DNA of 64,000 nucleotides from Pseudomonas sp. PB101 (GTDB lineage: Bacteria > Pseudomonadota > Gammaproteobacteria > Pseudomonadales > Pseudomonadaceae). The notes below the pieces were generated by a model. The model was not told the DNA's origin and did not search any database. It saw nothing but the letters and a program-made list of their open reading frames with translations. The position numbers were made by a program, and so were the translations under genes. The stretch lies in assembly GCF_009764265.1 (NCBI RefSeq), contig NZ_RWIR01000073.1, forward strand, positions 84,384 to 148,383, read 5' to 3'. Numbering within the stretch: position 1 is the stretch's first letter; each line of letters starts with the position of its first letter. Of the stretch, positions 16,227 to 24,415 are shown in pieces.

Positions 16227-18005
16227 TCAGCGCTGCACCTCCCCCTCCACATAATCCACCCGATAATTCGCCACATAACTATCCACCGCCGTCCCAATCG
16301 TAGGAAAAAACGCCGTCTCCCCCAATCTTGCAAACAACCCAAACCGCTTCAGCTTGTCCTTCACCGGATCCTTCATCTCGGCAAAGCACAACTCGATCCC
16401 CGCCGCATGCAACCTGTCATCCAGTTCGGCCAACATGTCGGCAGACGTCACATCGACACTGGTGACCGGTTCTGCGGCGACCACCAGCCAGCGCACAGGC
16501 GTGGGTGATGCCGCCACGGCGTCCAGCGCGCGGTCGCTGAACAGTTCGGCGTTGGCGAAGAACAAGGGGGCGTCCCAGCGGAACAGGACCAGGCCGGGGA
16601 TCAGGCGTGCGTCGGGGTAGCGTTTGATGTCGTGGTAGCCCTTGACGCCGTCGGCGCGGCCCAATACTGCGGAGTACGGGCGCCAGGCGTCCCAGAGGAA
16701 TTCGATGATCGCGATCACGATGGCCAGGCCGATGCCTTCGATCGCGCCGAACACGGCCACGCCGACGGTGCAGACGATCGACAGCCAGCATTCCCAGCGC
16801 TGGATGCGATAGATCCGGCGCAGGTCGGTGATTTCGATCAGGCCAATGGCCGAGGCGATCACGACGGCCGCCAGGGCGCTGGACGGCAGGTGTTGCAGCA
16901 GGTTGGGTGCCACCACCAACAGCAAGGCGACCGCCAGTGCGCCGACGACGCCGGTCATTTGGGTTTTGGCGCCGGCGGCCTCGGCCACGGGCGTGCGTGA
17001 CGAGCTGCTGCTTATCGGGAAGCCCTGGAAAAAACCGGCGGCGAGGTTGGCGATGCCGAGGCCGACCATTTCCTGGTTCGGGTTGACGTAGGTTCGGGTG
17101 CGCGCCGCATAGACGCGCGAGAGCACGCTGGTGTCGGCGAACGAGACCAGTGCGACGGCGCATCCGCCGATCAACACCGGGACGATGTCGGCGCGGGTGA
17201 TCCAGGGGATGGCGAAGCCGGGCAAGCCTTGCGGGAGCGAACCGAGGACCGACACACCGGCGCGTGTCGCGAGGTCGAGGACACCGACGGCGACTGTCGC
17301 GCCCACCACGGCGATCAGGATGCCCGGCAGGCGCGGCCATCGTTTGAGCAGCAGGATCACCGCCAGCGTGAGGCCGCCCACCATGAAGGTGATCCAGTTG
17401 ATCTTTCCCTCCGTCAGCGCCGAGACAATGGCCGCTATGTTTCTCAAGGGGCCGTCGGATTCAATCGAAAAACCGAACAGCTTGGGCAACTGGCTAATCA
17501 ATACGGTCAGTGCGATGCCGTTCATGTAGCCGTAGCGGATCGGTTTGGACAGCAGCTCGGTGATGAAACCCAGGCGCGCCATACCGGCCAGGATACATAC
17601 CGCTCCCGAGACGATCGCCATCATTCCCGCAAGGGCGACGGCGCGCTGCGGGTCGCCGCCGGAGAGTGGAATGATGACGGCTAGGATGACGGCCACCAGG
17701 GAGGAGTCCGGTCCCATCACCAGAATGCGGCTGGGGCCGAACAAGGCATAGAACAGCAGCGGAACGATGGTCGCGTAGAGGCCATAAATGCCGGGCACGC
17801 CCGACGCCACCGCATAGGCGATACCGACGGGCACCAGCATGGTGGTCAGCACCAGGCCGGCGACGATGTCGTCACGCAACCATGCCCATTGGTATTCGCG
17901 CAGCACGCCCAGCCCCGGTAGCCAGCGGCGCCAACCGTGCCGTTCATCCCGGCGGGCTATGCGGCCCGGTTCCGGTAGAGGGGGCGAAGCATCTGAGTGG
18001 CTCAT
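16227..18005 (-). CDS. SulP family anion transporter with STAS domain
   Basis: A 592-residue inner-membrane permease of the SLC26/SulP family, which moves sulfate, bicarbonate or similar anions. The N-terminal about 420 residues hold some 10-12 membrane segments, including LVPVGIAYAVASGVPGIYGL and the FGPSRILVMGPDSSL signature. The C-terminal about 130 residues form a cytoplasmic STAS domain (LVLFRWDAPLFFANAELF, LVVAAEPVTSVDVTSA). ATG 18005 is preferred, with an AGGG site upstream; the frame is open to 18059 but that part lacks homology. The substrate cannot be told from sequence. The gene sits between two copies of the MKFDL gene start. Confidence 0.9.
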   Translation of the reverse strand: MSHSDASPPLPEPGRIARRDERHGWRRWLPGLGVLREYQWAWLRDDIVAGLVLTTMLVPVGIAYAVASGVPGIYGLYATIVPLLFYALFGPSRILVMGPDSSLVAVILAVIIPLSGGDPQRAVALAGMMAIVSGAVCILAGMARLGFITELLSKPIRYGYMNGIALTVLISQLPKLFGFSIESDGPLRNIAAIVSALTEGKINWITFMVGGLTLAVILLLKRWPRLPGILIAVVGATVAVGVLDLATRAGVSVLGSLPQGLPGFAIPWITRADIVPVLIGGCAVALVSFADTSVLSRVYAARTRTYVNPNQEMVGLGIANLAAGFFQGFPISSSSSRTPVAEAAGAKTQMTGVVGALAVALLLVVAPNLLQHLPSSALAAVVIASAIGLIEITDLRRIYRIQRWECWLSIVCTVGVAVFGAIEGIGLAIVIAIIEFLWDAWRPYSAVLGRADGVKGYHDIKRYPDARLIPGLVLFRWDAPLFFANAELFSDRALDAVAASPTPVRWLVVAAEPVTSVDVTSADMLAELDDRLHAAGIELCFAEMKDPVKDKLKRFGLFARLGETAFFPTIGTAVDSYVANYRVDYVEGEVQR

Positions 18006-18123
18006 AAACCGCCCTGTTTGATGGACGATGCAGACTCGGCGATATCGAAGTGATCTCATTGTAGCCCTTGCTTCGAATGCGCCATCACTGGAAGCTGGTC
18101 ACCTAATGGATTTGGAACCCGAC

Positions 18124-19089
18124 ATGAAATTCGACCTCGCCTACTGCCTCAGCCTCGACGAAAAGCTGTCGATCTATGACGTTCGGGATCTGAATTTCGA
18201 CGAGACGATGGCGTTCGATTCGGCGAAGGAGCATTTCCAGTGCCCGAACGATGCCTGCCGTCTGGCGTTCGATGCGACCAATGAGTTGGGCACGTTCAAC
18301 GCCAGGAATGTGAATTACGTGCGCACGCCGCACTTCAAGAACCTGCCGAGTACCCGGCATGTCGAGGGCTGCCCTTATGTCAGCTTGAAGACACCGGCGC
18401 CAGGTGTGGATGAGGCGGAAACGGATGATAGTCGCGAGGAAAACTTTCCGTCGGAATTGTTACTGAGCCGGCGTGAGTATGTGCGCAAGCCCAGCGTACC
18501 GGAGGTGATTGCGGATGGCGCCCGGGATGAGCCGATGGCACCCAGGGCGGCCAGCCATGTCGAGCAACCGAGCCGGGATTCGACACCGGACAAGACCAGC
18601 GTCTTCGCCCATCCGGTGGAATGCTTCGTTTCAAACTTCGACGACAAGGATTTGCTCAAGCGCGTGCCGCTGAAGATTGGCGAGCACACCGCGCCTTACG
18701 GGTCGTTTTTCAAGAAGATCGAATACCTGCAGGACAACAAGGGGCTGATTTACTGGGGCAAGGTCAAGGAGATCAAGGACTACACCCAGAGCTTTCGCAT
18801 CGATTTCGAGAAGAAGGTCTGGTTCGAGAAGAAGCCTTACTCGGTCAACGTCTACCTGAGCAAGAAACTCATCGACAGCTACCGCAAGCGCAAGGCGTTC
18901 CTTGAGGAGATCAAGCATGCCATCGAGAGCGGGCGGGAGTTGTATTGCTTCTTTTATGGCGTGACGCCCGAGCTGAAGCAGGTGCCGAGCAAGAAAAACC
19001 CCGAGCAGACGTTCGGGGTGTTCAGCGCCAACATCGAGAATCTGGATCACTTTATCGTGCGGGAGGCGCCGGGGTTGGCGGACAAATAA
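18124..19089 (+). CDS. Conserved protein of unknown function with a possible zinc site
   Basis: A 321-residue soluble protein I cannot place in a family. The N-terminal 85 residues hold C40-x4-C45, H70, H79 and C83, which could bind zinc, as in restriction-like or CoiA-type N-terminal domains. A variable linker (about 95-185) leads to a charged C-terminal domain with KIEYLQDNKGLIYWGKVK and SVNVYLSKKLIDSYRKRKAF. ATG 18124 is chosen because the diverged copy at 15927 begins at the same codon, though its ribosome site is weak; upstream in-frame ATGs at 18106 and 18028 are alternatives. It diverges from the sulP-type gene. Confidence 0.75.
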   Translation: MKFDLAYCLSLDEKLSIYDVRDLNFDETMAFDSAKEHFQCPNDACRLAFDATNELGTFNARNVNYVRTPHFKNLPSTRHVEGCPYVSLKTPAPGVDEAETDDSREENFPSELLLSRREYVRKPSVPEVIADGARDEPMAPRAASHVEQPSRDSTPDKTSVFAHPVECFVSNFDDKDLLKRVPLKIGEHTAPYGSFFKKIEYLQDNKGLIYWGKVKEIKDYTQSFRIDFEKKVWFEKKPYSVNVYLSKKLIDSYRKRKAFLEEIKHAIESGRELYCFFYGVTPELKQVPSKKNPEQTFGVFSANIENLDHFIVREAPGLADK

Positions 19090-19140
19090 GGGCAGTGCCG
19101 TTCGTCTGCCTGAAAAGACAAATCAAAAAATGCATTTGAT

Positions 19141-19200
19141 CCGGGCTCAAAACAACTGTACAAAAACACAGTATATTTTGACCAACACTCTCGAGCCCGG
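19141..19200 (+). promoter_or_regulatory. LexA (SOS) box with a flanking inverted repeat
   Basis: ACTGTACAAAAACACAGT at 19155-19172 is a perfect CTGT-N8-ACAG LexA operator. It overlaps the likely promoter (TATATT at 19172-19177). An 8-bp inverted repeat, CCGGGCTC (19141-19148) and GAGCCCGG (19193-19200), brackets it and could form a leader hairpin or bind a second regulator. It lies 37 bases before the XRE gene, which should therefore be induced by DNA damage. Confidence 0.75.
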
Positions 19201-19208
19201 AGAACACC

Positions 19209-19526
19209 ATGGCCTCTCAAGCGATGAAAATCACCCTGGAACGTATCGCCCTCTTCCAATTCACCCCGGCCCACTGCGCCCAGGCCCGAGCGATGCTGGG
19301 CTGGAGTGTGGAAGAGCTGTCGCGGGAATCCCGGGTCTCGGTACAGGCCATTCAACGTTTCGAGGCGCGCCAGGAGGTGCTGGATGTCACGCGCCTGGCG
19401 TTGGCCTATCGGCTCGAGGCCGAAGGGTTGGTGTTTTTCCCGGGGTTCGCGCCGGGTCGGGGGATGAATGTGAAAGGGTCAACGCCGAATCCGGTGGGGC
19501 GGGCGGATTTTGCGATGGTGGAGTGA
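19209..19526 (+). CDS. Small XRE-type helix-turn-helix regulator, probably SOS-controlled
   Basis: A 105-residue cytoplasmic DNA-binding protein. The HTH covers about 25-75: ARAMLGWSVEELSRESRVSV, then QAIQRFE as recognition helix, and LALAYRLEAEG. The last 25 residues (GFAPGRGMNV and on) are a flexible tail. The start has a GGAGA site. The LexA box just upstream suggests induction by DNA damage. No partner gene is adjacent, so the target is unknown. Confidence 0.85.
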   Translation: MASQAMKITLERIALFQFTPAHCAQARAMLGWSVEELSRESRVSVQAIQRFEARQEVLDVTRLALAYRLEAEGLVFFPGFAPGRGMNVKGSTPNPVGRADFAMVE

Positions 19527-19557
19527 GCCGATTCATCGGTTGACGATAAATGGCCTT

Positions 19558-19660
19558 CTGTAGGAGCGAGCTTGCTCGCGATGGACTAAAGGACAACCTG
19601 TTTAGTCAGGAAATCCGCGTTATCGTTAACGTCCATCGCGAGCAAGCTCGCTCCTACAGG
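19558..19660. repeat. REP pair (inverted, GCGAGC/GCTCGC type)
   Basis: Two REP units face each other (19558-19584 and 19632-19660) around a spacer of about 47 bases. It is the first REP in the window. The right unit provides the TAG stop codon of the minus-strand hydrolase gene. Confidence 0.92.
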
Positions 19661-20709
19661 ACAGCCACCACCCGATCACTCTCCCCTTCCACCGCCAGCC
19701 ACCACGCCCCACCGCGCTGCGGATGCATCAAGTTGAACGCCTCGCCCATTTGCGGTGTGGTGATCGATACGTTGCGTTCCCAGGCCAGGGCCAGGATGCG
19801 GTCGAAGGGTTCGTACCAGGCGTGCATCGACAGGTCGAAGGTGCCGTTGTGGATCGGCAGTAACCAGCGGCCCTTGAGGTCGAGGTGGGCTTGCAGGGTT
19901 TGTTCGGGTTGCATGTGCACGTGCGGCCAGTCGACGTTGTAGGCGCCGGTTTCCATCAGGGTCAGGTCGAAGGGGCCGTGCTGTTCGCCGATGCGCTTGA
20001 AGCCGTCGAAGTAGCCGCTGTCGCCGCTGAAGAAGATGCGTGTATCGCCGTCGATCATCACCCACGAGGCCCAGAGGGTGCTGTTGCTGTCGAACAGGCC
20101 GCGGCCGGAGAAGTGTTGAGATGGGGTGGCGATGAACTGGATGCCATCGACTTCCGTGCCTTGCCACCAATCCAGTTGGCGGACTTTGTTGGCGTCGATG
20201 CCCCACTTGATCAGGGTGTCGCCGACGCCCAGCGGGGTCAGGAAATATCGGGTCTTGTCCGCGAGCGTGAGCACGGTCTGATGATCCAGGTGGTCGTAGT
20301 GGTCGTGAGACAGGATCACCGCTTCAATCGGTGGCAATTCTTCCAGACTGATCGGTGGCTGGTGGAAACGCTTGGGGCCGGCCCATTGCACGGGCGAGGC
20401 GCGCTCGGCGAAGACCGGGTCGGTGATCCAGAACTTGTCGCGCAGCTTGAGCAACACCGTGGAGTGGCCCAGGCGATACACGCTGTGGTTGGGCGCGGCG
20501 ATCAGCGCTGCTTGAGTCAGGGCTTGCACCGGGACGGGTGCGCTCGGGCGGGTATTTTGCGGTTTGTTAAACAGCGCGTTCCACAGGATGCCCATGGTTT
20601 TGCCAAAGCCGAGGCGTTGAACCGGCGTGAAGTTCTGATACTGCCCTTGAGCCTGTCGGGACGCTTCAGGTGTGGAGGCGTTGTCCGCCGGGGAGTTTGA
20701 ATTGGCCAT
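19654..20709 (-). CDS. MBL-fold metallohydrolase (NAPE-PLD/RomA-like)
   Basis: A 351-residue hydrolase with the metallo-beta-lactamase signature SHDHYDHLD (HxHxDH, dinuclear metal site), preceded by STVLLKL and ITDPVF and followed by FSGDSGYFDGF and the late histidine of LLPIHNGTFDLS. Family members include NAPE-hydrolysing phospholipase D and RomA-like proteins, so a lipid or phosphodiester substrate is possible. ATG 20709 (MANSNSP) with GGAG ten bases upstream is preferred over 20781. The stop codon lies within a REP. The gene is divergent from a TetR gene with a palindrome between them, which suggests TetR control. Confidence 0.88.
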   Translation of the reverse strand: MANSNSPADNASTPEASRQAQGQYQNFTPVQRLGFGKTMGILWNALFNKPQNTRPSAPVPVQALTQAALIAAPNHSVYRLGHSTVLLKLRDKFWITDPVFAERASPVQWAGPKRFHQPPISLEELPPIEAVILSHDHYDHLDHQTVLTLADKTRYFLTPLGVGDTLIKWGIDANKVRQLDWWQGTEVDGIQFIATPSQHFSGRGLFDSNSTLWASWVMIDGDTRIFFSGDSGYFDGFKRIGEQHGPFDLTLMETGAYNVDWPHVHMQPEQTLQAHLDLKGRWLLPIHNGTFDLSMHAWYEPFDRILALAWERNVSITTPQMGEAFNLMHPQRGGAWWLAVEGESDRVVAVL

Positions 20710-20832
20710 GACTGAATGACTCCAGAAAAACCGCGTCTGACGCGATTCTCCGCTTCGGGACGATTTAAATGGCCAAGGCACGCACGCATCAGCCGGACTT
20801 TCTATTTTTACCGGGCAGGATTAACAAAACAT

Positions 20833-20848
20833 TACACTGCACAGTGTA
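20833..20848. promoter_or_regulatory. TetR-type palindromic operator
   Basis: TACACTG-CA-CAGTGTA is a perfect inverted repeat with 7-base arms between the divergent hydrolase and TetR genes, 80 bases before tetR. Such sites are usual targets of the neighbouring TetR protein, so it probably controls both genes. Confidence 0.7.
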
Positions 20849-20927
20849 GTTTCTAGGTTGCATCAAAGTCGATCGCAAGTAAACTGCTGAGTGTAATTCT
20901 TCCCCTCCACCCTGCCGAAGCGTACTT

Positions 20928-21536
20928 ATGACAGCTCCACAGCGCCTCACCGACCGAAAACGCCAAGCGATCATCCAGGCTGCGATCAACGAATTCCGTG
21001 ACAACGGTTTCGAGATCACCAGCATGGACAAGATTGCCGCCACTGCCGGCGTGTCGAAGCGCACGGTGTACAACCACTTCCCCAGCAAGGAAGAGTTGTT
21101 CGCCGAGATCCTCAATCAGTTATGGATCCGGGTGACGGCAGAACAGGAAACGTTCTACCGGCCCGAGCTGCCACTACGCGATCAACTGCGCGTGTTGCTG
21201 ATGGCCAAACTGCAAATGCTGGGTGACGACAATCTGCTCGACCTAGCGCGGGTCGCTATTGCCGCGACCATTCATTCCCCGGAGCGGGCGCAGGACATGG
21301 TGGCCCGAATGGGCGCGCGCGAAGAGGGACTGACGGTGTGGATTCGGGCCGCTCAAGCGGATGGCCGACTGAAGGCCGTGGCTCCCGAGTTCGCCGCTCA
21401 ACAGATCCATGGCCTGCTCAAGTCTTTTGCATTCTGGCCGCAGATTTCCATGGGGCAGCCCAGCTTGTCCGCCGAGGAGCAAAATACGGTGGCGGATTCC
21501 GCGCTGGACATGTTCCTGGCCTGTTACCAGCTGTAG
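20928..21536 (+). CDS. TetR/AcrR family transcriptional regulator
   Basis: A 202-residue repressor. Its N-terminal TetR HTH spans about 10-58 (AIIQAAINEFRDNGFEITSM, DKIAATAGVSKRTVYNHFPS, KEELF). The C-terminal helical part, about 75-200, should bind an unknown small molecule and form the dimer; it resembles the AefR-like C-terminal domain. It is divergent from the MBL-fold hydrolase and has a palindrome in its upstream region, so self-regulation and control of that hydrolase are likely. Confidence 0.9.
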   Translation: MTAPQRLTDRKRQAIIQAAINEFRDNGFEITSMDKIAATAGVSKRTVYNHFPSKEELFAEILNQLWIRVTAEQETFYRPELPLRDQLRVLLMAKLQMLGDDNLLDLARVAIAATIHSPERAQDMVARMGAREEGLTVWIRAAQADGRLKAVAPEFAAQQIHGLLKSFAFWPQISMGQPSLSAEEQNTVADSALDMFLACYQL

Positions 21537-21630
21537 ATCAGTTGCCTGGAGCACAGGCTGGAATTAAATGGCTTCGAAGGACACTGATTATTCCGACTGG
21601 AATAAATGACAATATGCGCCGACTTTACCG

Positions 21631-22761
21631 ATGAACGGTGATTCTAAACCCCATGGGGTAAAGTGTTTCGGAATGAATCTGGCGCAGGGAATTATGGATA
21701 ATCAACACGGCAAGGGTTTGTCATTTGCCAGACGCATCTACATGCCTCGAACCATTGGCTTGGGCATCGGCAGTTTCAGTGTGGCCGCCGCACTGTATCC
21801 GTTGCACCTGCCGGTCTGGGTCTGGGTTTTGTTGGCACTCAATGGTTTTGTCTGGCCGCATCTCGCTTATCAACTGTCGAGTCGCTCGGCTTTTCCCTAC
21901 AAGGCCGAACGGCGCAATCTACTTTACGATTCGCTGTGCGGTGGGTTTTGGGTCGCGACGTTTCAGTTCAATCCACTTTGCACCGTGACTATTCTGGCGA
22001 TGATGGCGATGAACAATGTCGCCGCCGGTGGCCATCGGATGTTCCTGTTGGGCAGTCTGAGTCAGGTGGCAGGCATGATGATTGCCTGGTCACTGTTCGG
22101 CGCGTCATACACCCTGTCGACCACGCAACTGCAGGTGTGGGCGTGCTTGCCGATGCTGACGCTCTACCCGTTGGCGGTGGGCATGGTCTGCTACCGGTTG
22201 GCAATCAAGTTATCTGAACATAAACGTATGCTGAGCGCCTTGAGTCGCACTGACAGTTTGACCGGGTTGCTCAACCATGGTGCCTGGAAGGACTTGCTGC
22301 AACTGAAGTTTCGCGAGTGCAGCCAGCGTCATCAGCAGGCCACCATCGCGCTGATCGACATCGACCACTTCAAGGTCATCAATGACACCTACGGTCATAT
22401 CATCGGTGACTCAGTGTTGCGCCAGTTAAGCATTGAGCTCAAATGCAACCTGCGCGAAAGCGATCTGGCCGGCCGCTATGGGGGTGACGAGTTTTGCGTG
22501 ATCCTGCCCAACATGCCGCTGAACCAGGCCATGGACGTTATGGAGCGATTGCGCAAAGTGTTGCAAGACTATCGGCATCGGGAAGTGCCCGAGTTGCGGG
22601 TCAGCCTGAGTATCGGCCTGGCGGCTTATCAATCGTCGTTTACCGATGCAACGACCTGGCTCGAGGACGCTGACAAAGCCCTGTACATCGCGAAAAACAC
22701 CGGGCGCAACAAGGTCAGTGTCAACCCAGGCAGCATTGGCCTGGAAACGTCGACCGCATGA
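21631..22761 (+). CDS. MASE2-GGDEF diguanylate cyclase
   Basis: Makes cyclic di-GMP from GTP. The N-terminal half is a MASE2 membrane sensor with about six membrane segments (for example VWVWVLLALNGFVWPHLAY), as in AdrA/DgcC. The GGDEF domain follows, with DSLTGLLNHGAW and DIDHFKVINDTYGH. The active site RYGGDEF lies near residue 283, and an inhibitory I-site RESD stands five residues before it, so product inhibition is expected. ALYIAKNTGRNKV closes the domain. The start is unsure: ATG 21631, 21673 or 21694 are in frame and 21694 has AGGGA just upstream. Confidence 0.88.
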   Translation: MNGDSKPHGVKCFGMNLAQGIMDNQHGKGLSFARRIYMPRTIGLGIGSFSVAAALYPLHLPVWVWVLLALNGFVWPHLAYQLSSRSAFPYKAERRNLLYDSLCGGFWVATFQFNPLCTVTILAMMAMNNVAAGGHRMFLLGSLSQVAGMMIAWSLFGASYTLSTTQLQVWACLPMLTLYPLAVGMVCYRLAIKLSEHKRMLSALSRTDSLTGLLNHGAWKDLLQLKFRECSQRHQQATIALIDIDHFKVINDTYGHIIGDSVLRQLSIELKCNLRESDLAGRYGGDEFCVILPNMPLNQAMDVMERLRKVLQDYRHREVPELRVSLSIGLAAYQSSFTDATTWLEDADKALYIAKNTGRNKVSVNPGSIGLETSTA

Positions 22762-22842
22762 TGTAGCAGCTTGACGATTGCGCTGCTCGAATGACGCTGA
22801 GGCTATAGTGAGCCTCAGTCCCAGCGCCAGACAGAGAGCATC

Positions 22843-23376
22843 ATGACCACCACTCGCCACGACACCACCGCCCCCGTCGATCATCTGCGTTTCCATCGCC
22901 CGCATGCCCACCTGGCGCCGACGTTCGGCAATGACAAGTTTGCCCTGCGCGCCGAAGCCTTTGCGCGGTTCTTCGGCACGCCGACTTTTCTCGGTGCACA
23001 AACGCTGATCGTGGTGGCCTGGGTGTGCCTCAACCTGTCCGGTGTCACCCACTTCGATGCGTACCCGTTCATCCTGCTCAACCTGGCGTTCAGCCTGCAA
23101 TCGGCCTATGCCGCGCCGTTGATTCTGTTGGCCCAGACCCGTCAGGCCGCGCGGGACAAGGCCCAATCCGATGCCGATGCGCAGCACCGCGAAGCGCTGG
23201 CGATCGCCAACAGCGAGCGGCAGGCGGATGCCGCGAAAAACGCCGCGCAACTGCTGGAGTTGCTTGAGCAGAACACCCGTCTCACGGAGATGACCAAGGC
23301 CCTCACCGAGCGCATCGAAAGCCTGACCACGCAAATGCACGAACATTTCGTGCCCAAACATGAGCCCAAGGCCTGA
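22843..23376 (+). CDS. DUF1003 family inner-membrane protein
   Basis: A 177-residue protein with two membrane segments (about 52-70 and 77-98: FLGAQTLIVVAWVCLNL and YPFILLNLAFSLQSAYAAPL), a typical DUF1003 core. The C-terminal 75 residues are a charged coiled coil (ALAIANSERQADAAKNAAQL). The function of the family is unknown. Nothing in the neighbourhood suggests a partner. Confidence 0.85.
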   Translation: MTTTRHDTTAPVDHLRFHRPHAHLAPTFGNDKFALRAEAFARFFGTPTFLGAQTLIVVAWVCLNLSGVTHFDAYPFILLNLAFSLQSAYAAPLILLAQTRQAARDKAQSDADAQHREALAIANSERQADAAKNAAQLLELLEQNTRLTEMTKALTERIESLTTQMHEHFVPKHEPKA

Positions 23377-23382
23377 ACGGTT

Positions 23383-23514
23383 TCACGGCAGTTTCAGTGC
23401 CCGTCCCAACTCATCGAACAAGGTGACCACCGAGCGCAAGGCACGGCAATCGGGACGGGTCAGCAGCCACAGCGCGGTGTCGTATCCGTGCAACGGCTCG
23501 CTCAGCGGCTAATA
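23383..23514 (-). pseudogene. 3' fragment of a LysR-family regulator gene
   Basis: Reading the minus strand upstream of a TGA at 23383-23385 gives about 40 codons that fit the C-terminal end of a LysR effector domain (LHGYDTALWLLTRPDCRALR, then a short segment ending RALKLP). A stop codon lies directly upstream and the rest of the gene is absent. It is a deletion remnant between the DUF1003 gene and the amidotransferase-like gene. Confidence 0.6.
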
Positions 23515-23563
23515 ACGCCAATCTATAGTGGGCACCAGGAATCAACAAGTGCAGAGGCTATCC

Positions 23564-24274
23564 ATGGAAAACCATCCGATTCGCATCGCCCTGATCGGTG
23601 ACTACGACCCGCAAGTCACCGCCCACCAAGCCATTCCCGTAGCCCTTGAGATGGCCGCTGAACACAGTGGTCTGAATGTGCAATGGCAGTGGCTGGCCAC
23701 CAATGAAATCCACGCCGAGGCAGCGCTGCACGCATTCGATGGTTTCTGGTGTGTACCGGCGAGCCCCTATCGCAACATGGACGGTGCATTGCTGGCGATC
23801 CGTTTTGCCCGCGAACAACAGCGACCTTTCCTAGGCACCTGCGGCGGTTTTCAACACGCCGTGCTGGAATACGCGCGCAATGTGCTGGGCTGGTCGGACG
23901 CCGAACACGGCGAGACGGCGCCCGATGCCGCACGGGCAATCCTCACGCCGCTGACGTGCGCGCTGGTGGAAGCGGTCGATACCATTCATTTACGTGAAGG
24001 CTCGTTGCTCGCCCAGGCGTACGAAAGCGCCGAGATTCATGAAGGCTATCGCTGTCGTTATGGGGTGAATCCGCAGTTCGAAGAGGCGCTGCTCAAGCGC
24101 GAACTGCACGCTGTCGGCCACGATTCGGAACAGGGACTGCGCGCGGTCGAACTCTGCGGGCATCCGTTTTTTGTCGCGACCTTGTTCCAGCCCGAGCGGG
24201 CGGCGCTCAAGGGCGTCTTGCCGCCGTTGGTTGGCGCCTTTGTCGAAGCTTGTTCGGGGCGCTCCAGCCTGTAA
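23564..24274 (+). CDS. Glutamine-amidotransferase-like protein (CTP-synthase C-terminal related)
   Basis: A 236-residue class I glutamine amidotransferase fold resembling the C-terminal half of CTP synthase. The opening IRIALIGDYDPQVTAHQAI and the nucleophile elbow GTCGGFQHAVLEYARNVLG (Cys about 99) fit the stand-alone family often named CTP synthase C-terminal region-related (seleno)protein. This copy uses cysteine, not selenocysteine. A C-terminal FVATLFQPER matches the region with the partner His/Glu, but HPE is replaced by QPE, so activity is uncertain. ATG 23564 is preferred over 23528 on homology. Confidence 0.78.
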   Translation: MENHPIRIALIGDYDPQVTAHQAIPVALEMAAEHSGLNVQWQWLATNEIHAEAALHAFDGFWCVPASPYRNMDGALLAIRFAREQQRPFLGTCGGFQHAVLEYARNVLGWSDAEHGETAPDAARAILTPLTCALVEAVDTIHLREGSLLAQAYESAEIHEGYRCRYGVNPQFEEALLKRELHAVGHDSEQGLRAVELCGHPFFVATLFQPERAALKGVLPPLVGAFVEACSGRSSL

Positions 24275-24298
24275 ATGATGCGGTGTGCTTGAGGCAGC

Positions 24299-24390
24299 CA
24301 TCGCGGGCAAGCCCGCTCCCACAGGGATCTCCAGTGGACACAAATTCTGTGAACGCCAGAGATCCTGTGGGAGCGGGCTTGCCCGCGATG
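24299..24390. repeat. REP pair (GCGGGC/GCCCGC type)
   Basis: Two inverted REP units, 24299-24324 and 24364-24390, lie between convergent genes. Confidence 0.9.
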
Positions 24391-24415
24391 AGGCCAGAAC
24401 AGTCACCAAAAAAAC

